From Iris pallida (lineage: Eukaryota > Streptophyta > Magnoliopsida > Asparagales > Iridaceae), in the NCBI GenBank assembly GCA_029216955.1, contig JANAVB010004000.1, positions 3,470,616 through 3,534,615 of the forward strand: a DNA stretch of 64,000 nt, given 5' to 3'. Shown here piece by piece: positions 21,063-31,145 of this stretch (positions within the stretch are counted from its first letter, which is position 1; every line of letters begins with the position of its first letter). A program made the position numbers and the translations under genes. A model generated the notes under the pieces. The model saw only the letters and a program-made list of their open reading frames with translations. It ran no database searches and was not told the origin of the DNA.

Positions 21063-22137
21063 CTTGCTTTGGAAGCACAAGAGTAGTAGAGCATGAAATT
21101 GAATGTTCACTTTGGTACAATTTTGTTAGGATTGAAAATAATGATCATTCACTAGCTAAGGAAAATATACTAGCTACCAATATTTTAGAACATATATATG
21201 CACTTTATAGTTTTAATCACCATAAATACTAATGAAAATATATTTTAAATGTTTTTACAAAATATTAGAAATATTTTACTAGCAAAATAATAATTATAAT
21301 TATATAAACTTTTTTTAGAAATAGGAACATTTTTGATATACCAGAATTTTTTTATATATTTGTTAACAAGATATTTACATTAAGCTATAAATAAACAAGG
21401 TAGCATTTATATATATTTGGAAATATTAAACCAATTAATTATTTCTAGCTTATGACTAAAAGATCTAATTTAACAACAATATTTAATATTTTGAAAAAGT
21501 TTTAGCAAAAGATTAGAGTAAATATTTGTTAAAATGCTAATAATATTACTATCTAAATACTACTAGGATAATTTACTAATTATCAATATGACTTAATATT
21601 ACACAGATTTAGAACACAACAAAATTAACATTAAATACCAATTAAACTAGAATATACTAAGTTATATCACTACAAAAATTTGTCAGATTAGCGATGTTTC
21701 AAAACGTCGCTAACCTCGGTGAAAACGTCGCTAAATTAATTTAACAACGTTTAGGGCGACATTTTGGGAATGACGAAAAAACGTGTCGCTAAACGAGAAA
21801 ACGTCACAAAACGTCGCTAGGGCGACGTTATTAACGTCGCTAATTAGAAACGTTATTTGTGAAGGAAGAGGCTTGGTCAGAACGGAGGAATGGATGGATG
21901 GAAGAGAACTAGAAAGCACTGATCCTTCCCGTTGTGAGAACTGTGAAGAGTGAGAAAGGAAAGGGGGGTCTTTGATTTTTGCGTTCATCATCATTAGAGG
22001 GAGCAGCACTGGAAAAGTTGTGACGTTGATATCATGAGAGAGGGAGAGGGGAATGGAGGGAGGGAAGTGGTTGCATGCCTTTGGCTCACTCGAGCGGTAT
22101 TTGTGCGTCAGATAAATACAGAAAATTCAATTTTTTC

Positions 22138-24290
22138 CCAGTGTGAGAACGGATGGCTCAGAACACAACCCAAAATTCATTCTAGCATACATTAGTGTGA
22201 ATCATCTATGGTTTGTACATATGGTGTAGTATATATTTTTATCGAATCTAGTATTTGAAGAATATAACAGAATCAAGATGAACTCACATAATGTAATACT
22301 AAAACATCATCTACTACTATATAAGATATAGTGATAGGTTGTCGTATCATCATTGTCGAGGGATGAGGGTCGAAGGACAGTCAACTTTATCTACGGCTAC
22401 ATAGTTTCTGCCTCGCCAGTCGAATGGCTGCAGGGACTATGTCCTGATCACCATGTTGAACCGTAGATTTATGCAAATGGAGCTGGAGCTGGAGCCAAAA
22501 TATAGAATCCAAAATACAAAATACAGAATCCAATCCCTGGGTTCACCGAAAATACAAAAACAAAGATTGACACACAGTACTAATTCATATGTGTTTTAAG
22601 TGTGAGAACCGACGGATCAGAACACAACCCAAAATTCATTCTAGCATACATTAGTGTGAATCATCTATGTTCTGTACATATGGTGCAGTATACGTTCTTA
22701 TCGAATCTAGTATCTAGTATCTGAAGAATGTACCAGAATCAAGATGAACTCACATAATATAATACTAAAATATCATCTACTACTATATAAGATATAGTGA
22801 TAGATTGTCGTATCATCATTGCCGAGGGATGAGGGTCGGAGGACAGTCAACTTCATCTACGGCTACATAGTTACATGAGCTAGTCGTCGCGAAACGTCGC
22901 TATGACGTCGCTAATAGCGACTAATTTAGCGACGTTAGTATGAACGTCGCTAAATTCTAATTATATTCCCCCACCAATTCATTTTTCCCCATTTTACTCT
23001 CTCACTCTCTCTCTCCTCCCTCCCTCCGGCGCTATCACTCTCTCCGGCGCTCTCACAGTACTAATTCATATCTATTTAAGTGTGAGAATGGATGGCTCAG
23101 AACACAACCCAAAATTCATTCTAGCATACATTAATGTGGATCATTATGTTCTGTACATATGGTGTACGTAGTATATGTTTTTATCGTATCTAGTATCTGA
23201 AGAATGTAACAGAATCAAGATAAACTCACATAATGTAATACTAAGACATCATCTACTACTATATAAGATATAGTGATAGGTTGCCGTATCACAATTGCCG
23301 ACGGATGAGGGTCGAAGAACAGTCAACTTCATCTACGGCTACATAGTTTTTGTTTTGCCAGTCGAATGGCTGCAGGGACTATATTCTGATCACCATGTCG
23401 TAGTCCAATACAATCCAGAGATTGACACAGTACTAATTCATATATGTAGTCCAATACAAATAGTCGAATACAAAAACAACCCAATACAAATAGTACAATA
23501 CAAATAAGTACTAATAGCTAATGAGAACCATGCAGCTCACGCAAACGCTCAGTGATACGATCACGCAACCACCTCGAATAAATGGAATCGATGGCGGCAG
23601 GAGAGATGTAGTCCCTTTCAAGTGCTGCATGAATAGAACTCCCGGTCTCACTAGCTACCGGTGCTGGATAAATAGAACTCCCGGTCTCACTAGCTACCGA
23701 TGCCACTTCCTCCTTAATAGTAGGAGGAGCCACCTCAGCATTCACTATTTCCCTCAAACGACGTGCCGCTCCTCGGGTCATGGGGGCCATCTGGTAAGAT
23801 CGATATTCACAAATAATATAATTGTAACATAAGCAAGCTAACTAAAGGAACCATCATGTAATTTAAGTACATTTTCGAAAGCAGATAAAGTACAAAAAAT
23901 TTGATTTTTTACCAAGTGTGAGAACGGATGGCTCAGAACACAACCCAAAATTCATTCTATCATACATTAGTGTGAATCATCTATGTTCTGTACATATGGT
24001 GTAGTATATGTTCTTATCGTATCTAGTATCTAAAGAATGTAACAGAATCAAGATGAACTCACATAATATAATACTAAGACATCATCTACTACTATATAAG
24101 ATATAGTGATAGGTTGTCATATCATCATTGCTGAGGGATGAGGGTCGGAGGACAGTCAACTTTATCTACGGCTACATAGTTTCTGCCTCGCCAGTCGAAT
24201 GGATGCAGGGACTATCACCATGTCGTACCATAGTTTCTGTCGCCAATCGAATGGCTGCAGGGACTATATGTCCCGATCACCATGTTACCA
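22138..24290 (+). repeat. Fourfold internal repeat inside the CACTA element
   Basis: Units start with TGTGAGAACGGATGGCTCAG near 22142, 22601, 23081 and 23915. They continue through CATTCTAGCATACATTAGTG, GATATAGTGATAGGTTG, GATGAGGGTCG and CTACGGCTACATAGTT, ending at TGGCTGCAGGGACTAT. Unit 2 is cut off near 22870 by an inverted-repeat arm; the others are about 320-380 bp. Most diverged positions are single substitutions. Nothing coding is apparent. Confidence 0.75.
23518..23790 (-). CDS. Small hypothetical ORF in CACTA interior
   Basis: A 90-codon frame starting MAPMTRGAARRLREIVNAEV. It contains two copies of a VASETGSSI motif, encoded by a direct repeat of about 36 bp (near 23636-23705), and ends in a charged helix-like tail (RWLRDRITERLRELHG). 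I do not recognise the family. It is the only frame in the CACTA interior with ordinary amino-acid composition and may be a remnant of a transposon-encoded or captured protein, or chance. Confidence 0.25.
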   Translation of the reverse strand: MAPMTRGAARRLREIVNAEVAPPTIKEEVASVASETGSSIYPAPVASETGSSIHAALERDYISPAAIDSIYSRWLRDRITERLRELHGSH

Positions 24291-24424
24291 ATTAAACAAC
24301 CAACAAAACTACTTGTCACAAATATCGGCACTATCGGTATGTTCGAATCGGAGTATCACATTTTTCGGTGTCGAAAAATAAATAATTATTACTAAATTAT
24401 CAGATTTTTTGGCACTATCGGTGC

Positions 24425-25030
24425 CCCTGACCAAGCCCCCCCCCCCCCACACCACCCCTAACCCGAACCCTAACCCTCCCCTCCCCCCTGCTCCCCTCCC
24501 CCAGCCGCCCCCACCCCTCCTGTCCCCCTCCCCCAGCCGCCCACACATACCCACCCCTAATACGAACCCTACCCCTAGCTCCCCTCCCCCAGCTGCCCTC
24601 GTCCCCCTGCCCCACCCCCCAGCCACCCCCCACTCACCCCTGAACCACCCGCATCCCCCCATGCCCTCCCCCTAAGCCACGCGCACCCGCCCCCAACCAC
24701 CAACAACCAAAACAGCCGGAGAGAGAGAGAGAGAAAGAGAGGGAGGGAGGGGAAGAGTACCACGTACCGGAGAGGGAGGAGAGTCGCCGGAGAGAGTGAG
24801 AGTCGCCGGAGAGAGTGGGAGCGCCGGAGGGGGAGAGAGAGAGTGAGAGAGTAAAATAGGAGGAAATGAACCCGAACCCGAACCCTAGCTCCCCTCCCCC
24901 AGCTGCCCTTGTCCCCCTGCCCTACCCCCCTAGCCACCCCCCACTCACCCCCCAACCACCCTCATCCCCCCTGTACCTCCCCCCGAGCCACCCGCACCCC
25001 CCCAACCACCAACAATCAAAACAGTCGAAG
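24425..25030. repeat. C-rich low-complexity duplicated tracts
   Basis: Two C-rich stretches (about 24425-24700 and 24866-25018), related to each other by motifs such as CTCCCCTCCCCCAGCTGCC, are separated by a GAGAGA-rich segment. G-quadruplex formation on the minus strand is plausible. Long frames across this region are products of base composition and are not annotated. Confidence 0.7.
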
Positions 25031-25438
25031 AGAGAGAGGGAGGGGGAGAGTTATGTACCGGAGAGGGAGGAGAGCCGCTGGAGAGAGTGAGAGTCGCCGG
25101 AGAAAGTGAGAGCGCCGAAGAGAGTGAGAGAACCGGAGGGGGGAGGCGAGAGAGTAAGAGAGTAAAATGGAGAGAAATGAATCGTTGGAGGGATATAATT
25201 AGAATTTAGCGACGCTATCACTACCGTCGCTAATAGTCTCTATTTGCGACATCAGAGCGACGTTTCGCGACGACTAGATCATGTGATTAATACACGTCGT
25301 TGTTACGTCGCTTATGTCATCGCTAGTGGCAACTATTAGCGACGTTTAAACAAAACATCGCTAATGTACACAATTTAGCTACGTTAATCGAACGTCACTA
25401 AATATATGTCGCCAATTGAGCAGATTTTAGTAGTGTAT

Positions 25439-27439
25439 TAGCTCAGCCCAACTACTAAAATACTAAAGGAAAACTCATTCAAACTAAGGCTGGATTGGCT
25501 CTAAGCCCGATCCACCTCTGCTACTGTTAGTTAAGAGAAATATGTTCATAACCAAACCCACATCTATACTTAGCATAGCCCAACAGTCCAGTCTTCGAGG
25601 CCCAACTCTATTCCAGACTATTGGGCCTAGTTCCACACAACAGTTTAGTCAATGAGCCCATGGGCTAAAGCTAGTTGCTCTAAAATATACATACCCATAT
25701 TATAAATGCTTTGAAGCACAAACCCAGCAACAGTCCTGGCCTAAATCCAACAACCCAAACTCTAACAAATACTTGTTCATCTACCAAATTATTCTATAAT
25801 ACACCAAGCCCACACTAATAGCAGTCCCGACCCGGCCCAGTAAAACTAAACCCTAACTCTTAAGAACAAAACTCTCCTCACTCTCTCTTTATTCTCATTC
25901 CTTACTCCATTCTAATTTTTCACAGCCGACACCTCTTCTTCCTCAATGCAAATGTCCTAAACCCTAACCCTAATATTTTATCTTCCCAATCCTCTTCTCC
26001 TTTAAATGCTCGACCACTCCCCAACCTCACACACAAGCAAACCCTAACTCTAATGTAAGGTATCTTCCTCAATCTCTCTCTTCACTATATTCTCAGCGCC
26101 CCCAAAAATGGAGAAGACCCTAACCCTAATTATTTTTTCATCTTCCTCAAGCCTTCGAAATACGAACCCTAACCCTAGCATACAACTCCACACACTCACA
26201 AACCCTAACCAAGAAGAAGGAGAAGAACATGAAGATGAAGAGGGATCGAGTAGATCGGGACGGAAGCTTACCGGCCGTAGTGGGGATGTCGATCCACGAG
26301 AGATGGTGCAGATCCGATGGCTAGACGATGAACTACGGTGTGGCTTGGCGACCTCCAACGGCGTCGAGTAGATCTGGGTACTGACGACGAGATCCGGCTC
26401 TGAGGAAGACGATGGCTCAGTCTTCGAGGTGGCTTCACGAGTTTCGAAGAGACGTTTTCCCAAGTCTCGAAGGGCCAGCACTCGAATCGAGGGCGCACGT
26501 CACACGAGGAGTCGTTCGTCCTTCGAGGTGACATCAATGAACTCTGGGAGTGAATACGACTCATGGTGGCGGAGCTCGTCTTCCTGGTAAAGTCGAGGCG
26601 GTGGACTCCTTGCTCGGTGGTGAGGAGACTCTCGCGAAGTCCACGACGGCCTGCGGTGGACGGAGTGCTGGTAAACGGTCGGGCTCAACAGAGTAGTATC
26701 CAATCTGAACAAGAAAATGTTGTGGTGGTGCATCGTCGGAACAGCAAGTCAGGGCAAATCCGGTGATGTGGAGAACTCTGGGGTGGAGTGGTGGTGGCCG
26801 ATGAACTCGCCGCAGCGGCGCATGGCCTAAGAACGGCCGGTGAATAGTAGAACAGTGATGATGTGGTATCAGTGTACTGTGGGCCTTGGACTGTGTGTCA
26901 GCTATTTATAATAAAATATTCTGTGTACTCTCCAAATTCGATCTGAGTGGCATAGCTGTATTTTAATATAGATCTAGGTGTATATAGGGCTGGACTATAA
27001 CTAATTCTCTAACAGATTATAACAGACTGGTAACTGGTTACAACTGGTAACTAATTACAAATAACAAACTAATTAGTTAATTAAAGACCAACTAAATCTT
27101 AGCCAATTAACACTAATATGCCAATAATTAATAAATTCCTTCCTCAGGAAAAATGACCCACAACCAATACTTATGAAAAATTAATTAATCACTAAAATAC
27201 TTACTAATCATCCATTAGTCCTTCTGTTTGACCAAAAATTCTACTAAGGAAAAAAATTGATAACAGTAATAAAAACTACTCATTTTAAATAATAATAATC
27301 AAATTATTTAGTAAACTAATCCGTTCCTTGTATATACAATTTGAAACAAAAAATATTAATTTATATAAGAAAGTACTTTGCTTTTAATATAAAATATAGA
27401 AAATTCTTTAAAATTCTCAAAATTGGTTTGGGAGTTACA
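25439..27439 (-). other. 5' half of the solo LTR, non-coding
   Basis: U3 and leader of the minus-strand LTR. Several AAACCCTAACC-type telo-box motifs lie between 25848 and 26215. A 143-codon minus-strand frame at 26050-26481 (Ser- and Arg-rich) lies in the CT-rich leader; I see no conserved domain and do not call it a gene. Confidence 0.55.
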
Positions 27440-27445
27440 TTATGA

Positions 27446-28125
27446 CATAAGCAATTAGGTCACATCTCTAGGAATAGAGTTGAACGACTTGTGTCTGATA
27501 GGACTTGAATTCCATTGACTTTATATGTGTAATGGAAGATAGACCAAAGTTAAATTATAAGCAGCTGCTTTATTGGCTAGATGACAGATCGAGGGGTTAA
27601 TAATTATACGGTCCAACACAAAGAAATTTTTTTGAGACGAGAAGTGTCATATTTTTTGAGAATGTTGAGTTTGGGAGAGAAATAATGTCAAGGCCATTAT
27701 TTTTTTAGAAGGAATTGATTGTGATTTCTACTATCACTTTTTGATGATGTGCAGGAACCTGTTCCTGTCATTGATCAAGAAGTAAATTCGGAGCCTCAAC
27801 AAGACAATGTCGAATTATCTCTACAAGTCGTTGTTGAGATACTTTAACAAGACAACGTAGCGGCACCCACATTCAAGATAAGGTAATAATTCCTGAGGAA
27901 CAAACTCAACAACCTCAAGAACCACTAATGTTAAGATGGTCCACCAGAGAAAGGAGAAATATAATTTTGGATGATTCTTTTATATTTATCCAGGAACAGA
28001 AGGAAGAATGTAGAATATTGGAAGATGATCCAATCAACTTCCATCAGTCATGGAAAGTTTTAATTCTCAAAGTAGATTTATACAATAATAAGGAGTATAA
28101 GTCTATGCAAAACAATAAAGTTTAA
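27446..28125 (+). pseudogene. Copia C1 integrase remnant and linker
   Basis: After the solo LTR the frame resumes with LGHISRNRVERLVSDRT (about 27455-27510), the copia integrase N-terminal segment. The catalytic core (DDE) is absent: an internal deletion joins this to the linker before reverse transcriptase (EPVPVIDQEVNSEPQQD near 27760; RRNIILDDSF near 27950). Integrase is therefore non-functional. Confidence 0.6.
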
Positions 28126-28640
28126 AAACTTGTCCCATTACCAAAAGGTGCGAAGTCCATTGGTTGCAAATGGATATTTAAAACCAAGAAGGATTCGAAG
28201 GATAATGTAGAGAGGTACAAAGTACGTATTACAGCTAGTGGCTTTACCCAAAAGTTAAGGATTGATTTTAAAGTGATTTTCTCTCCGATTTCTTGGCAAG
28301 ACAATTTTAAAACAATCCTAACACTTATTGCACATTTTGATCTTGAGGTACATCATATGGATGTCAAAACGGTATTTTTCAATGGTAACATTGACGAAAT
28401 TAGTTATATGGTGCAACCGAAAAATTTTGTATCAGAAGATCCAAAGAATATGGTTTACAAACTGACAAAATCTACTTATAGACTCAAGCAGGCTTCTCGT
28501 CAAAGGTACTTCAAATTTTAAAGAGTGATTATCTCGTTTGGTTTTTGAGGTAAACACTATTAAGGATTGTGTGTATCACAAGTTCAGTGGAAGTAAACAT
28601 AATTCTTGGTTATGTATGTTGATAACATACTGCTTGCGAA
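28126..28640 (+). pseudogene. Copia C1 reverse transcriptase
   Basis: Plus-strand reading gives GAKSIGCKWIFKTKKDSKDN, then ASGFTQKLRIDF, then HHMDVKTVFFNGNIDE, then LTKSTYRLKQASR, the conserved copia RT blocks. The frame breaks near 28520 and the catalytic box is met in another frame as YVDN (near 28609-28626), where family members have YVDD. With frameshifts and the Asp-to-Asn change it is inactive. Confidence 0.8.
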
Positions 28641-29079
28641 ATATGGTATAGGTATGTTGCACGACACTAAATATTTCTACCAAATAACTTTCAGAAGAAA
28701 TATATTGGTGACGTCTCTTTTGTATTAGGAATCAGATACACCGAGATCGTTATCGAGGTATTCTTGGATTATCACAAAAGAATGTATCAATAAAGTGCTT
28801 AAAAGATTTGGCATGCATGAATGCAAATAAGGTGATACCCCTCTCGTTAAAGGAGACAAATTTGGTATAAACCAAATACCATAAGAATAGCCTTAAAATT
28901 AAGGAAATGCAATAGATTTTTCGTTCATGATCAGTTATAGGAAATCTAATGTATGCTCAAATATGTACGCATTCAGATATTGGGTACATAGTTGGAATGA
29001 TAGGCAGATATTTAAGCAAATATGGGACGGATCATTAGGTAGCAGCCAAACGACTTAAGTTATTAATAGAGAACAAGAA

Positions 29080-29560
29080 ATTATATGCTATTTATAGGAG
29101 ATCGGATAATTTTGGAGATCATAAGGTATTTCGACTCCAATTTTGCTGAATGCCAACACAGCAAGAGATCCACATCAGGTTATTACTTATTTACTAGTGG
29201 ATATATTTTGGATGAGTGTCAAAAAGACACTCATAATTACTTCCACCATGGTAGCAAGGTTTATAGCATACCATGAGGCATCCATTCAGGAAATATAGTT
29301 GCAAATTTTGTCACAAGGCTACGCCTACATGAGGGTGTTAAAAGACCACCCAAATTACGTTGTGACAATAAATCAGCAGTACTATATTCCAATAACAACA
29401 AGAAATTATATAAGTTAAAGCATATTGACATAAAGTTTCTAGTTGTAAAGGAAAGAATTTAGAATGGTTAAAGTGTCCATATAGCACATTAGGACAAACT
29501 CCATGTTAGCGGATCATCTCACAAAAGTATTATCACCCAAGGTCTTTTATGAGCATATTG
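29080..29560 (+). pseudogene. Copia C1 RNase H
   Basis: Pieces include RSTSGYYLFTSGYI (about 29165-29205), LRCDNKSAVLYSNNN (about 29350-29400) and KHIDIKFLVVKERI (about 29420-29460), in different frames. These match the copia RNase H segment containing the CDN..A box. The frame is broken at several points. The 3' LTR follows after about 460 bp of non-coding sequence. Confidence 0.7.
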
Positions 29561-30023
29561 CTCATATGGGTGTTATCTTAATTAAGAATATGGCAATATA
29601 GTGGAGATTTGTATTTTATGTATTTGGGTGCTAATTGGCTTTGGACACATTTATGTATTAAAGTATTTTGGATATTTATCTAATCAAATATATGAAAAAT
29701 TCAGTTCATTTTGTTTTCATTATGTTGAAGTATTGATCTCACTAAAGTTAAGAAGGACCAGTTGAAAATAGACATGTGTTGATCACATTACGTGTAATTT
29801 TTATGCTACGCATCCATGATTGATATATGTCGTTTAGTTAAATTGGTATATGTGACCATTGATGGTTTAGTTATGCTAAATGTGATGAAGGTCGCTTTGA
29901 TCCTATATTGATATGGTTAATGAACGAGATTGTCCGGATATACCCGAAGGATTAAGATAGCAATTTATGAGCTCACTAAGGTTAACACAATTATAAGGTT
30001 ACATATATGGCTCAATGGAAAAT

Positions 30024-30491
30024 TGTTGGAATTATTCAATAATAGGAGTCACACATGTAAAATTAATTGTGTTGGGCTATCTAAATAATTAAGCCAAATT
30101 AAAGTGGTCTATTTGAAATATTGACCTAAGGGTATAATTGTCATGAAAATAATGTGTAGATACTGGAGATAAATATAATTTAATGAGGGGCCAAATTAGA
30201 AATATCAAAACATATAAATATATATGCATTTATTAGGGTTATGGTCCCCAACTCATAAGGCCACCAAAGAGAAGATTTTGTCTTATTCTCTTCTGTATCC
30301 CCATCAACATAAAGAGAGGGACAAAGTATCTGGATTCCTCTTTGTTGTAAGGGTCGTAGCAAGTTGGAAGATTGAACCCCATAAAGAGACGTCTGCTTCA
30401 AGATCCATCAAATCAATCAATAGATTTAGGTACGCTTCTGCATTTAATTTTGTTCTTCATATCATGAATCAACGGGAATTAATTTCTAGTA
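30024..30491 (+). repeat. 3' LTR of copia C1
   Basis: It starts TGTTGGAATTATTC and runs parallel to the 5' LTR. Its last bases are CTAGTA instead of CTAACA, followed directly by the TAGGG duplication (30492-30496), so the end is a point-mutated LTR terminus rather than a truncation. Confidence 0.85.
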
Positions 30492-30496
30492 TAGGG

Positions 30497-30829
30497 TACT
30501 AAATTCTAACTAAACATTACCACATCACTTTATTCCAAATTAATTGCAACCAATATTGGCGCTGGTATACTTTTACCAAGTTTATTTTATCTACATGTCT
30601 TCAATTATGGTTACCCACTTGGAGTCTACAAAAACATTCTCGTATGTAAAAACCATATACAAATAGGGATGATAACATAATTGATCAAGTCTTGTGTTCA
30701 TCATGCAATATTTTAATAAGGGAAGATTAACACTCACATAATCTATGGATAGTTAAGAAAACAAGTTGGCGAGTAATAGGCCAAAGCGACAAAAAAAACA
30801 TATTAATTGGATATAGCAACGTACAATGA
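30497..30829. other. AT-rich sequence without recognised features
   Basis: About 330 bp right of the copia target-site duplication; no frame or repeat recognised. It may belong to the CACTA remnant that follows. Confidence 0.4.
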
Positions 30830-30950
30830 CAAATTTCTCTATATATGACTTTTTGCCCGCGTTGTTGATTACGTCGCTAAATATTTAACAATATTTTTCA
30901 TGAGATTTGCGACGTATTTCGAAGTCGCTAAACCCCTTATTTTGGTAGTG
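30830..30950. mobile_element. Terminal remnant of a second CACTA element
   Basis: The right end, inverted, reads CACTACCAAAATAAGGGG (30950), with ACGTCGCTAAA near 30870, GCGACGTATTTCGAAGTCGC near 30910 and AGTCGCTAAA just inside the end. Terminus and subterminal motif match the family of the CACTA at 21668. Its other end was not found in the window. Confidence 0.55.
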
Positions 30951-31145
30951 TTTTTGAGTTATTGTTATAGATTCATGTTCTTCCATTTGGCTTTGTTGAG
31001 GGTCATGTTCATATAATGCTACAAAATTATTATATTTAACACTTTAAACTATGTTCGTCTAGATCTACCTCTAGTCTTAGAAGATCCATTAACTATTATA
31101 TTATCATTTTTTCTTACGAAAACATCTATTAGTCTGTGTTATATA
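30951..31145 (-). pseudogene. RTE-type LINE 3' fragment, distal part
   Basis: On the minus strand degenerate reading gives VNGSSKTRGRSRRT, like the GRGRPKKTW box near the C-terminus of RTE LINE proteins. It joins the part at 38749-39090 once copia copy A and one ATATA copy are removed. Confidence 0.45.

Larger units (their letters stand above)
17496..21320 (+). repeat. Copy 2 of the 3.8-kb duplication (better-quality copy)
   Basis: It repeats 13683-17482 and continues smoothly into unique sequence at 21321, so it is the copy to keep. It includes the C1 LTR 3' part, primer site (about 17761), ABC fragment (about 17903-18020), leader, Gag start (about 19365-19440), zinc knuckle (19708-19749), protease and pre-integrase, then the gypsy LTR from 20267. 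Confidence 0.9.
22873..25292. repeat. Inverted repeat arms within the CACTA element
   Basis: The arm at about 22873-23060 (AGTCGTCGCGAAACGTCGCT, then AATTTAGCGACGTTAG, then a CTCTCTCCGGCGCT-rich part) is repeated in reverse at about 25080-25292, with the same order of motifs. The enclosed 2 kb contains repeat units 3 and 4, the small ORF and the C-rich tracts. This could be a second, older CACTA-related element inside the first, or a rearranged subterminal region. Confidence 0.6.
21668..25435. mobile_element. Non-autonomous CACTA (En/Spm-type) DNA transposon, 3768 bp
   Basis: The left end is CACTACAAAAATTTGTCAG (21668) and the right end, inverted, is CACTACTAAAATCTG (25435). Both are flanked by TAT (21665-21667 and 25436-25438), the 3-bp duplication typical of this superfamily. 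Both subterminal regions (21690-21845 and 25200-25415) carry many copies of an ACGTCGCTAA motif in both orientations, as expected for transposase-binding arrays. No TNPA/TNPD-like transposase frame is present, so movement would need enzymes in trans. The interior holds four copies of an internal repeat, a long inverted repeat and C-rich tracts. Confidence 0.9.
20267..27439 (-). mobile_element. Solo gypsy/chromovirus-type LTR, minus orientation, split by a CACTA element
   Basis: The minus strand starts TGTAACTCCC (27439) and ends CGTGACA (20267). Both flanks carry TTATG (20262-20266 and 27440-27444), a perfect 5-bp target-site duplication. No gag, pol or primer site lies inside, so this is a solo LTR, presumably from recombination between two LTRs. 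Without the CACTA insertion it is about 3.4 kb. A TATA-like element lies near 26905-26918 (TTATAAATAG on the minus strand). The first part of the same LTR is repeated at 16442-17482 by the assembly duplication. A relative of the LTRs at 6184 and 54864 by its 3' modules. Confidence 0.85.
13475..30491 (+). mobile_element. Ty1/copia element (family C1), decayed, hosting nested insertions and an assembly gap
   Basis: The 5' LTR (13475-13942) and 3' LTR (30024-30491) are clearly the same sequence, and both outer flanks carry TAGGG (13470-13474 and 30492-30496), a 5-bp target-site duplication. Plus-strand order: LTR, iMet primer site, leader with an ABC-transporter fragment, truncated Gag, zinc knuckle, protease, Gag-pre-integrase, a solo gypsy LTR insertion, a damaged integrase N-terminus, reverse transcriptase, RNase H, LTR. 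Part of the span (13683-17482 versus 17496-21320) is present twice around the N gap. Removing the duplicate and the inserted LTR and CACTA leaves a few kilobases of real copia. Confidence 0.85.

Noticed and set aside
24309..24955. Pro-rich and Gly-rich ORFs on both strands
   Set aside because: Produced by C-rich low-complexity tracts inside the CACTA element.
25958..25975. Telomere or interstitial telomere array
   Set aside because: Only two consecutive CCCTAA-like units at a time; these are dispersed telo-box motifs in an LTR leader.
26050..26481. 143-codon Ser/Arg-rich minus-strand ORF as a host gene
   Set aside because: Lies in the CT-rich leader of a solo LTR, has no recognisable domain and a complementary frame on the plus strand; could be chance.
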